The translations under genes were made by a program, and so were the position numbers. Below the pieces are notes generated by a model, which made no database searches, had not been told where the DNA came from, and saw only the letters and a program-made list of their open reading frames with translations. A stretch of DNA of 64,000 nucleotides from Narthecium ossifragum (Eukaryota > Streptophyta > Magnoliopsida > Dioscoreales > Nartheciaceae): assembly GCA_963920575.1 (NCBI GenBank), contig OY986963.1, forward strand, positions 8,780,896 to 8,844,895, read 5' to 3'. Position 1 is the stretch's first letter. Each line of letters starts with the position of its first letter. This document shows, piece by piece, positions 24,847 through 35,900 of the stretch.

Positions 24847-25646
24847 TGTGTTCCTGAAAAGAAGGCGCCGGCGGCCGCGCTTCGCTACCGCGTCGGAACG
24901 GCGAGGTGTGCCGAAGTGCACAAGGAGAACGTTGAGAAGAGTTTTTTAAGGTAGGGGAGCTGAACGGAGAAGAGAAGAGAACGGAGAGGGGGGCCTGAGT
25001 TTTCAAATTTCAAGAAACGGAGTCCCCCGGCTAGTGAAGCAGATCGCGAACCCCCCCAACCCCAAGGCCCAAGCTGTGAGAGAGGTTTCCTCGGGATTTC
25101 GACACGTGGCACGCTTTGACAGCTGTTGTATCTGTGGGGTTTGGAGGGAGTGGCAAATCAGCGGTAATAAACGACGGCCCTATTTGGAAATATGAGAGGA
25201 AATGATGTAATCTTGGATTTTGAAAAGAAAGCTAGCGGTTGTTTCCGTTTTAATGAGACAACTTATAGATTTTTACCTTCCGTTCACTTTTTTTTTTCTT
25301 TTTTTGGTGAGTTGAACCTAACGGCTAAAATCACGTAAAGAGATTAACACCATCCACACCAGATAGTTGTTTGATTAGTTTCAGGTAAACAAATGTTACT
25401 CCAGTCATAGGAAGTTCTTGGTCTAATAACTGTGTTGCATTGCCACAATATCCAAGTGTTCTTTCTGATGGGAGGTCAGCAGTACAAGGACTAACTAAAC
25501 ATTCACAATCAATTCCTGCAATCAACAATCAGCATGCCGAGTCAGGGAATACGAAGTACAGTCCCACTCGGTGGAAGGGTGGTCAGTTTTCACAATTTGA
25601 GCCGACTGCAGCTGCCTTTTAATGTTCCTTTGTACAAGAACCATTT
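24847..25646. other. Intergenic region between formin and glutaredoxin
   Basis: It holds the presumed formin leader and promoter (GC-rich, about 24850-25110) and, to the right, the presumed glutaredoxin 3' untranslated region. No further gene is visible. Confidence 0.5.
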
Positions 25647-28600
25647 TTACTGACTCGGAGTAAGAAGCTTTTGCAATTGCCCAGTTGCAAGTGCTTTCAG
25701 TGTATCTGAGTTGTTTCAAAAGGGACAATGCGAAACAGGATTACCACAAATACCAGCACAGCAAGTTTAGATGAGATGACACAAGTTTGAGAGCGACGAG
25801 AACAAACCGTCCGAGCCGCCCACGTGCTTTCCATTGACAAAAACTTGTGGTACAGTGTATTGACCCACTAAGTCTAGAAGAATGTTCTGAATTCCAGGTC
25901 CATCATCTGCATCACAAACAGCATACAATGTTAAAGTATCCAATGACAAGCACAAAGTTCTGGAAAAATCACATTTGAAACCAAATGAAGTGTTTCGGTA
26001 TGCCTAACATTATCAGGCAACAAAATGCTGGTGAATGTAATGGATGTACATGTTCGAAAATGAAACCTGTCCAGATGACTAAAATATAGTAGTAATTTTC
26101 GGCTGTTTAAATGCTAATTCCATTTTTCTTTCACAGTGGTGATACGGAACCTCCCTATGGACTTAAAATTATGCAGCCAGCAAATTGAGCTTGAAAAAAA
26201 CAGCAATAGAACTGTGCAGCTCATGTAATACAGTCACAAATGCTGATAAAACTATATTCCAGCATTCTAATACATACCTCGAAGATCAAGCTCCACGACA
26301 AATGGCTTCTCATGCAGTTCACTGAAAACACGCTTGGCACGAATTGAATACCTAAGATCAAAAGAGAGAAGTAAGAAAACATACTTTTCCAAAGCATAAA
26401 GAGCTCACAATAAGTATTTTCTATGATGCTACCTTTCTTCTTCTCTTTTTTCTTAGAACAGAATGACAGCCCATACAACACAATTACCAAAGCCTTCAAC
26501 TATTGCTTATAAGAAACTAAGAGGATACCAACTTTGTCACCCCATTTTACTGGGAGGAAGCCTTGATGATGCTGATGACAATGGAACCAAGAGAAGGCCA
26601 CTGATCTATAACTCGGACCACAAAAAAAAGCCGCACAAAGGTGTGTTTAGAATACAGAGTAAAGTAGATATGGGATAAAACTCTCTTTCACTTTGACCAG
26701 TTCACAGCATGCAGATTGAATCTTGACTTTATTGCACCATTTAAAGGATAATTAAGAGCTAAATATCAAATGCATCATAGAGTTGTTTAAAGAAATAACA
26801 CCATGAATAAATTTGAGAAATATACTGCTGTGGTGGGAAAGATCTGTAGGTAATAAGGATTGAGATTATAGACTACGTAATCTCTTCTATGGGATACACT
26901 AGTGAATCCAAAGGCTGGATTATCCAGAATTTATGACGAACCCAACATCAAGAGCCTTTGAAAGCGCATTAACATCATCTAATTAATCTTCTCGCGTCAA
27001 ATCTCTAGTTCATTAAACTATCCCATCAATGAGATTTCATCTTAATCCTCTTGCATACATGTGGCTTGCAGTGTTCAATTCTGACATGACGCCATAAAGC
27101 TCAGATATTGAGCACATTTATATGGTTCAGACAAGACAAAATGGTCTATAAACAAGACCATAGCACTCGAAGCAACAAACTGCCATGTCCATGAGGATGT
27201 TGCTTTTGTCAAAATGGTATCATTTTCAGCAACAATGTCACCACTGATCCATTCACGAGGCAAAATCAACTACTCATGAGTCATACAAGGAATAAAATCC
27301 CAAACTGAAAACCTTCAACTAATAAAAGACAAGAACTCAGACGCAAAGGAACTATGATCTTCTCTCACATGTTCCAAATGCTAGAATATTTAGAAAGATG
27401 TGCAAGGACCCCATAAAGCCTGGATTATACTGTAGAATTCATGAAATAATTGACAAAGAGAGGAGGCTACATGTGAAAACGATGAATGGTAGATCATAAC
27501 CTGGAGGTTGGTGCAAGGACCACTCAGGATGATATAGTGAAAACTATTATTAATGGCTACTAGAACACGTGCAACATGATTGCAATCTTAATTGTGAAGA
27601 CCTATTGGATAACATGGATAATTCTGTTGGAAGGGCTAGAATCAGGATATGACCCTAGTACATGCAACTAGACTCCATCAACCTCCTGATGCACTGTGAC
27701 CTCAAATATCAGACATAAGACTTTCATCATGGAAAAATACTGCTAGCTGGCATGAAAGTTATGCTAGGCATTTTAGCCACACCAAATGACGAATTAGGAC
27801 TCAGTACTAAAGCTTGTTCACTTTATGAGTTCAAACCATAAATGATGTAACATGTAAAATGGGCAATGTGGAACAAGAAAGGTAAGACTGGAAAAGCATT
27901 CAGAAAACCAGAGAAGCCTAATAGTAGGACTACTCTACAACACTAGCAGGAAAAGGAGACATGAGGATAGAGAATGAGACCCAATACAAGACGAAGACTG
28001 ACGAAGAAATCAACCATGGAGCCTGATGGTGTCTTTGACAGGGAGAGCACTCACCATAGACATTTCATAGGAAACCATTTACAACGTGATCCAAAACGTA
28101 ATTCTGGAAAAACCACATGAAGCAAAATTTTGCAATAGAATCAAGGCACATTAAACAGGTCCAGAACAATATATGGGATGATATTTTCCCCGTGTATTGC
28201 ATTTTGAAGGGAGGGACTAAAACCCTTATATTATATTATCATTTCCCCACAAATCATATTTCAGGGGTTTCGTATTGTAAGTTTGTAAATTCAATATGCC
28301 AATTACACATGAATATGTGAAAGCCTAACACATCTCATGTATCGAAAATCTCTAAATCAATGCTCTAATGTGAGTTTGGACCTTTGTATTCTTCAACCAT
28401 TATGCCAAGGCATTAGGCATATAAACTCATGCAAAAACTAAACAAAGAGGGGGGAAATTGGCATATGGTACTTCATACACATTCTATAGTTAATTGGACT
28501 TCATTCGGCACAACTTTATCCACAAATATTACTATCATTCCATCTAGGATTGACATTTCTATGCAGCCAATGACAGATATAAATCAAGAATCAATAGTTT

Positions 28601-29095
28601 CCAAAAACAAGAAATTCGCAGCTAGAACTGGCTTGAGGCTAAATCGAACTACTGAATTATCTATCCTGCCATAAATGTTTTACTTCCTTCGCAACAGCCT
28701 GCTACACAAAGAAGGGATATGTATTCCAATATATACCTAAATCAAACATTTCTCTCTTTTAATGAACAATTTTCCTCGTCTTCAAGGGCGAAGAAATGCC
28801 ATCCTATTCTAATACGTAATTATGAGACGGCATGGTTGTTAGTTAGAGACTCGAAAAAAGATCGTCCGATTTGGAGTAGCATACATAGAAGACCAGGAGA
28901 AGAGATACAGAGAGAAAATTACGGGCAATATGATTTGGAGAAGATAGCGATCTTATTGGAGTAGATGGTGCTCTGGACGAAGGCGGAGGTGGACTTGACC
29001 CCGAGCGCGGCTCTCGGCGCACAGCTCAGCAACAGAAGCAGCAGCGCAGCGGCGATGGCCAAGCGCAGGCAACGATGACCCGGAGAGGACAACAT
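25647..29095 (-). CDS. GRX: Glutaredoxin with signal anchor and CPYS active site (GRXC3/GRXS6-like)
   Basis: Four exons: 29095-28923, 26351-26278, 25906-25808 and 25705-25647 (TAA). They encode 134 residues. The N-terminus ([20 protein letters not shown]) is a hydrophobic signal or signal-anchor of about 30 residues, so the protein should enter the secretory pathway. The thioredoxin-fold part begins [20 protein letters not shown]. The active site is C57-P-Y-S60, split by intron 1 and missing the second cysteine of the usual CPYC. The glutathione-binding [17 protein letters not shown] is intact, and it ends [10 protein letters not shown]. This matches the plant GRXC3/C4 group, particularly the CPYS variants known in rice. 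A monothiol deglutathionylation role is inferred. The ATG at 29095 is the first in frame; upstream sequence stays open but has no ATG. Intron 1 is 2.6 kb without recognised insertions. Confidence 0.92.
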
Positions 29096-29257
29096 CGGCA
29101 ACGCACCGTCGGCAGTAGAGGGTATCGGGTTGCCAGGACTCTGGACTCTCGAGGGCCGAGGCGGCGAGGCGAGGCGAGGCTGTTTTAGAACTCGCCCGCG
29201 GAACACGCTTGCTGCGTGCTCGCTCGTCTATTCCTGGGACTGGGAGTCATTGCTCCC

Positions 29258-29369
29258 ACGCCTACTCCTGGGCCTGGAGTTTTCCCGGCCTCCAAAGCCA
29301 GGCCCGGGCCTGCACGCCTACTCCTGGGCCTGGAGCTTTCCCGGCCTCCAAAGCCAGGCCCGGGCCTGA
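29258..29369. repeat. Two 56-bp GC-rich tandem copies upstream of the glutaredoxin gene
   Basis: ACGCCTACTCCTGGGCCTGG begins at 29258 and again at 29314, and the following sequence (CTTTCCCGGCCTCC, AAAGCCAGGCCCGGGCCTG) repeats almost exactly. A weaker third copy may precede it at about 29230. It lies 160-270 bases upstream of the glutaredoxin start codon, so it could affect the promoter or leader. Confidence 0.85.
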
Positions 29370-29562
29370 TAATAGTTCTATTGGGCTGGCTGCGTGATGA
29401 TGTAATTATCATCTGATGTGGGTCGAACCCTGTGCCCTGTGCCACACGTGGGCAACCACTCAATCCCCATTATCCTCTATGTCTCTCTTTTATTCAGTCA
29501 CTATCATTTGATTATGATGTCACATATGACTCATATGTCACGTCATAAAACCTTCACTTATA

Positions 29563-29756
29563 TAAAATCAAGTGCATTCTATCATGCGATTGAAGATGTC
29601 CGATCCAAAGTTTTGTCCGGATATACCATGTCCTTGAGATGAAGTCACGTGGAAGGAAGTAGCGAGAGCTAGTGGTTACCGGGTGGTTAGGACAAAAGGA
29701 GACCAGTAGTGAGGGGGGGTGGTTACCCATGTCATGTAATACAAAGACACACCTAA
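29563..29756 (-). mobile_element. Short dispersed repeat flanked by TCACTTATATA
   Basis: The 11-base word TCACTTATATA occurs immediately left (29552-29562 region) and right (about 29757-29767) of this block. The interior, read on the minus strand (CACGTGACTTCATCT, GGATCGGACATC, GATAGAATGCAC), matches the plus-strand sequence at about 55205-55300. A short non-autonomous element is the simplest explanation. The class is unknown and no inverted ends were seen. Confidence 0.5.
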
Positions 29757-29927
29757 TCACTTATATAGTAGAAGAAGATGATGAAAAATTGATAATGATA
29801 TGAGTGATTGCAGACATGACTGTACTACAGTACAGGTGTATGCTCATCTTGTCTATGCATAAATAAGTAGCCATCAAGGGGATTACAGAATCTGAACCTC
29901 TCCCCAACCAATGCTTAAATATCTGTT

Positions 29928-32900
29928 CTATGAAAATAGCAGTGCTGGAAACAGAAGCAATGCGCTCAACTCCGTGAAGAGGTTCTTCGGCCGGGCAGAG
30001 CTGGATGAGCTCACTTTGAGGGGCAGCGATGGGTACATTGTTGGAGGGGGCATGACACATTCGTGCCCGTTGAACGATATTTTTCTAGGGAAAGCCCACC
30101 CGCCGTCGAATGTAAATTTGTCGAGCTCCTTGTGGAAGAGCATCTCCGTCTGCACATTCCCGTTCTCTCCGCGCTGGATCAGCAGTTCATTGTAGTACTT
30201 GATCCCCCAGAACACCCCTGTATCATCTGTGAAAAGTTCACTGTCATCAGTTTCTTCTATAGAACATTGACTAAAATATTACAAGGCCAATCAGCGGCCT
30301 TTCCGCTGAACATATAAAGCTTCTAACTTGACAGAGCATTTGAAAGTTTTCAAATCTGCCTTGCAAGTGAATAAGAGGATGGATTTGTTATCTCGATAAT
30401 GCACATAATTAAACTTTGAGTAAAACAAACAAAACTGAAACATATTATTTGATTGCACCCATGCAGAGATAACTAATAGTTTTCGGTAAACAAGTTCATC
30501 TATTAATTTTGAACATTACTTTGACCAACTCTACCTTTCTAAAATCATATATCTGTAACTCACAATCCACATAGCTACTATGGACATATGGTGAAAAAAA
30601 ATTGCACATCCTCTGAATGATGTGTTAGAAGCTAACGTAAGATTGTGGTATACGTTCTCTCATGTCTTCATTTAGAGAGAAAAATAGTATATACAAGTAT
30701 GTTAGTGTTATAAAGTGGATCAAATATCAATAGTTCGCCTACAATATGTCGAAATCTAGGAGTAAGATGTAACTTCGTAAAGAAGTCAGAATCTGATTTG
30801 TAAAAGATACATGAGGAAAGGCAATAGTCCCAGACTGTAGGTGTTGATGGATGAAATGACAATCAAGCTCTATATGTTTCGTCCGCTCATGAAATACTAG
30901 ATTGCTAGTAATCTGCATAACCCTACGATTATCGCAGTAGAGTGAAGTAGGCCTTGAGGAAGTGACACCAAGATCACAAAGGAGTCGGCAAAGATGAACA
31001 ACCTCCTTTTGTGGTAGTAGACGTAGCACGATACTAAGCCTCGGTGCTAGAGAGAGAGACCACGTCTTGTTTCTTGTTGCGCCAAGAAACAAGAGTATCT
31101 CTAATAAAGATACAAAACCCTATAATCGAACGTCTAATCGTAAGATCACCGGCCCAATCAGCATCAGAATAAGCACATGATATGAAATCATAGCTGGAGG
31201 GCATAAGGAGAGACCGAGTGGTGATACCACGAAGATAGCGAAGTATCCGGAGAAGAGCAGCATAGTGAGTTGAGCGAGGTGTGGCGACGAACTGACTCAC
31301 AATGCTAATAGCATGAGAGATATCCGGTCTGATGATATAGAGATAAATGAGATGTCCGACTAGTTGTCTGCGGCATGTGGGATCAAAGAGAGGCTCACCA
31401 TCGGTGGGGCGGAGGCAAAAATGTAGCTCAAGAGGAGTGTCAGCAGTACGATCATCCGAGTGAGCTGCTCGACTAAGAATGTCATATATGTAGCACTGCT
31501 AAAAAAGTAAGATCTCACGCTCATCCTGCGCAACCTCCAGACCAAGAAAATAGCGCAGATGACCCAAATCATTCATCTGAAACTGACGATGAAGGTGGGC
31601 CTGGAGGAAGGTAATACCAGCAAAATCATCCCTTGTGATAATCATGTCGTTAACACAAAGAAGGAGAATCACACAGCCCTGCGGTGAGGACCGCACAAAC
31701 ATAGAATGGTCCTAGGCACTATCAACGAAGCTGGCCTTAATGACAGAATTGTGAAAGCACTTAAACCAGGAACGAGGAGCCTACTTGAGTCCATAGATGG
31801 CACAACGGAGGCGACAAACATGCCCAGGAGGAGCGGAGAGACTAGGAGGTGGATGCATGTAAACAACCTATGAGAGATCCACTTGAAGAAAAGCATTCTT
31901 CACATCCATCTGTAGAAGAGGCCAGTGACGAGTAGCAGCACTTGCGATGATAGTATGGACATTAGTCATATGAGCAACGGGAGCAAAGGTCTCCTCGTAG
32001 TCAGTGCCATACTCCTGAGCGAAACCATGAGCAACCAACCGAGTCTTTTGCCGCTGAATGGAGCCATCATGTCGCCACTTGACCTTGAAGACCCATTTGC
32101 AGCTAACGGAATCGATACCGGAAAGAAGAGGAACAAGATCCCATGTGTGAGTATAACCAAAGGCGGCGAGCTCCTCGACCGTAGCCTCCTACCACTGCAG
32201 AGATTGTGATGCCTCCTGATAAGATATGGGCTCTTGATCAGAGTGGATAGAGAAGAGAAAAGCATGGAACTCTAGGGATTATGAGACAACATATGACTAG
32301 CCATATCTGGTGGGAGGATGGTGAGCTCGCCAAGGATACCGAGGAGACGGTGTAGAGACTACAGTAGAGGATGGAGGATTCGAGGCAACCAATAGAGAGG
32401 GCAAACGATCCACAACAGAGGTGTCACTGGTCATAGGTAGGGGATGAGGAGAGGGCGGAGGGGAGTGTGGGGTGGGGGTAAGGGCTGATGGGGCTGACGA
32501 ATAGGTGGGAATAAGATAGGGAAATAGGGAAAGATGGGGAGCGGAGGTAGAGGCTGAAGAAAAGAGAGATCCTGGGAGGCAAAGGCGTACTACGGAACAT
32601 CCACTAAAAAGAACACATGACGAGAAATGCGAAGGCGTCATGTCATAGGGTCATAACAGCGATATCCATTACGCTCAGTGCTAAAACCTAACAAAACACA
32701 ATGAACCGACATAGCAGATAACTTGGTCCGCTCATGAGGAGGGACCAACACAAAACACGTACAACCAAAAACTCGAAGGGGACAATAGTCGGGAGGAGTG
32801 GAATAAAGATGCTCATAAGGAGAGACACCCGAAAAAAGAGGAGGGGACATGAAGATCCATCTCTTATAAGCAGTTAATTAAAATTGATTCTGATTTCAAA

Positions 32901-35900
32901 GATTTTGATTTCTTTTCAATCCGGATTCCTTGTATGTCTTTCCCAATGACGAGTAATGACTAGTATGGTATTTTAATTGGAATTTTGACGGATTTATTTT
33001 CAAATCATGCCATGATTTGTGTTTTAGGTTGATTTACCAAAATTTACCTTTTTCAAGCAGTTTTATGTCAATCATGCAATATATAGTTTGTAATTGCTTT
33101 AGCAACTTTTCTAATCATTGGTACATAATCCTTTACCGCTTTATGGTTAACCGCGAGAGTGACGACTCCCAAGAATGCGTAGATAAATGGGTCGATGGTG
33201 TGCCTTTTACCGCTTTATGATTAGCCGGGAGATTGACGACTCTCGAGAATGCGTAGAATAAATGGGCCAAAGGTGTGCCCTAGTTTTATGTAAATGGAAT
33301 TTTTGTATTCTGATACATGTCATGCACTTTCCCAAAAATGCACTTTGGTACCACCAGGTTTGGGATTTGCAATTCGATATTACCAAGTTATAATAGCATG
33401 GCAAAGTAATCCAAACCCCCCAACGGCGTTATATGGGATGACGGTAAATTGGTTACGTGACTACCATCAACCCAAACAGTCACGTGTCATGGCATCTCCT
33501 GCTACACGTAACTACCCTCTTCCCTCTCTTTCTCCACTCTCTCTCCTTTTTCCTCTGCGATGGTCTCTCTCTCCCTCGTCACCGCTCCTCACCGGAGCTC
33601 GACATCGATGCCAACCTCCAAGCCGTCATCCACGGCCCTCCCTACCGTGTGGCCTCACAACCATCTGGCTAGCGTCGCCGCCACCACGAAGACGACGTGG
33701 CCCCCGTCGCTGCCCGGCTCTCCCCTTTCTCCCTTCTCTTCTCTTCCTCCCCCGCTCTCTCTCTCTGTTGCCTAACTCTTCCCCGCCGCCACCTCGGAGA
33801 TGATGCGGCTCCGCTGCCATCCCACAACCCCCGTGGTCGCCCAGCCAACCGCTCGGCTAAGCCCGGCGGACCCGGCTCTCCCCTTTCTCTCTTATCTTCT
33901 CTCCCTCCCTCCCTCCCTCCCTCTCTCTCTCTACGGCCTAACTCTTCTCTCTCTCTCTCTCGGGGGAGAATACCACCTTCTGTGGCGGGAAACGGGTGTA
34001 AAACCGCTCACGTGCGCGCACATGAGCGGTTTCCTGTCAAATTATACTAACGGAGTCTAAGATCGGAACTAAATTTTACTTAATTTATAACTTTGTAGCA
34101 TCAAATTGCAAATCCCAAACTTGGTGGTACCAAAGTGCATTTATGAAAAAGTGCATGTCACACCCCGACCCAGAAAACCCATCCGGTCTTGGCGTGAGGT
34201 TTCTTAATTTATTTAATCCATCACTTGCGTGTTTATAATAAAATAAAGCATCTAAACTAAACAATTGATTTGGGGTCAAAATGATTATATTTAATATAAT
34301 ACAAAATTTCCGTCCGTGAGGATTTTGATAGTATTATATTTAATAGAATACAAAATAATGATTGTAGAATTGTGTTATTGTTGAATTTAGAATTGTTGGA
34401 ATCATTGTTTTAATGTGTGGCAAAATTGTATACTGCACAGGGTTCAAAATGAAGAAATATAGAGGAGACTCTCACCGTTTGATTTTCTTAGAGTTTAAGA
34501 ACCTCACGCCTGGACCGGATGGGTTTTCTGGGTCGGGGTGTGACAGTGCATGATACCGAAATGCAAAAATCCCTATGTAAATTGTAACTACTTATTGTTC
34601 TTGTTGTTATCTGTTTAGTTGGGGGTGTACCCCGTTATTGAATTTTGGTTGACGACCCCTGTATATGCCGTCATTATGCCGAAATTTGGATTGCATGAAA
34701 TGTTTAATCAGTTGGTTAGCCTTGCGAATGCTTGTAGGCTTGTTGCATTTATATTTGCTTTGTTTAGACCCTTGCTATGTTTACCCCCTTTTATCGAGCT
34801 GTATGCTCTGCCTAGTCTTATATATTGTTGTGGCATATTGTTGCATATATGTACTCTTATTTATGTGTGTGTGAGTATCCATATAATTGATTGCATTAGA
34901 TGCATTCTAGCTTAGGCGTGGGCGATGGGTTGATCACCGATCCAATGCTCAGGCCGCTCGGATCTAGCCGTAGGACCGAGGCTGGGTAGCAAGGTCTAAG
35001 GCGTGAATTGTCGTGTTAATTTTATATTATCAAGGTTAATGTCTAGTTGGCTACAATTATATTATTATTAAGGTTTAGAAGTCGTATCGTTTCTCTAATG
35101 CCAAGTGTTAAGGATGGTTGTCGATGCGCTAATGACGTGGGTCCCCAAGCATGGGAATTCTGCTTGGGTAAAGGTGATCCTACATGTTACTGTTTCGTTG
35201 CCTCTTGATAACATATTTAAGAGAGAGGTTTCATGACATGAGCCCTTGAGACATCGATGGGGTTACAAGACCCTTGACATTTCTTAGACTTAAGTGAGGA
35301 AACGACAATGTTGTCGTTTTCCTCCTTTTCAGTGTGACGTAAAATAGAACCCTACTGAACTTATCGTTCACTCCTACCCGGTCTGCGTTTTGGAGGTACA
35401 TGCGCCAGCTCTTCTTCTATAGCACCAGCCGGACATGCTTTTGGTGACACATCGACTTCGGGAGGTGTTTGAGGATCCTAAGGGTCAGTTGTACCTTTAC
35501 ATATTTTTGTTGTACAACTATAATTTGATGATTATATTAAATGTATAACTTCTCTCTTTAAGGAATTTTGTTGTACCTATTGCATAATTGAAGAACAATT
35601 ATACTTTTGAATCTTGTATCGTGCAATAGTAAATTATTAGATTACAGTTTTGCCCTTAGATTAGTTTTGTTTAAATTGACCGTGAAATTTGTAATGTATC
35701 GTGACATATTGAAAGTAAATAGTATTAGGTCCCTTACGCCACGCCCCAGATGAGTTTTTTGGGTCGAGACGTGACATGGCATCCGGGGTGTGGCATGACA
35801 GGGCATGAGGTAAATAAGATGAATAGAAGTAAGAAGAGCCTCAGCCCAAATGGTGCGGGGAACTTGAGAAGAGAGGAGGGCTCTAGTAGTCTCAAGGATG

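Larger units (their letters stand above)
32850..35795 (+). mobile_element. Truncated copy of the GGTGTGACA-ended long repeat
   Basis: Its sequence runs collinear with the right part of the element at 46701-52839. Near 32925 and 51315 both read TTTCCCAATGA; both contain GTGACGAC and AATGGG near 33155 and 51540; both end near a TCACGCC word and GGTCGRGRYGTGACA. It starts inside that element, so it is 5'-truncated. It splits the copia integrase region. Flanks share only GACA, so a target duplication is uncertain. It contains the MULE described next. Confidence 0.65.
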
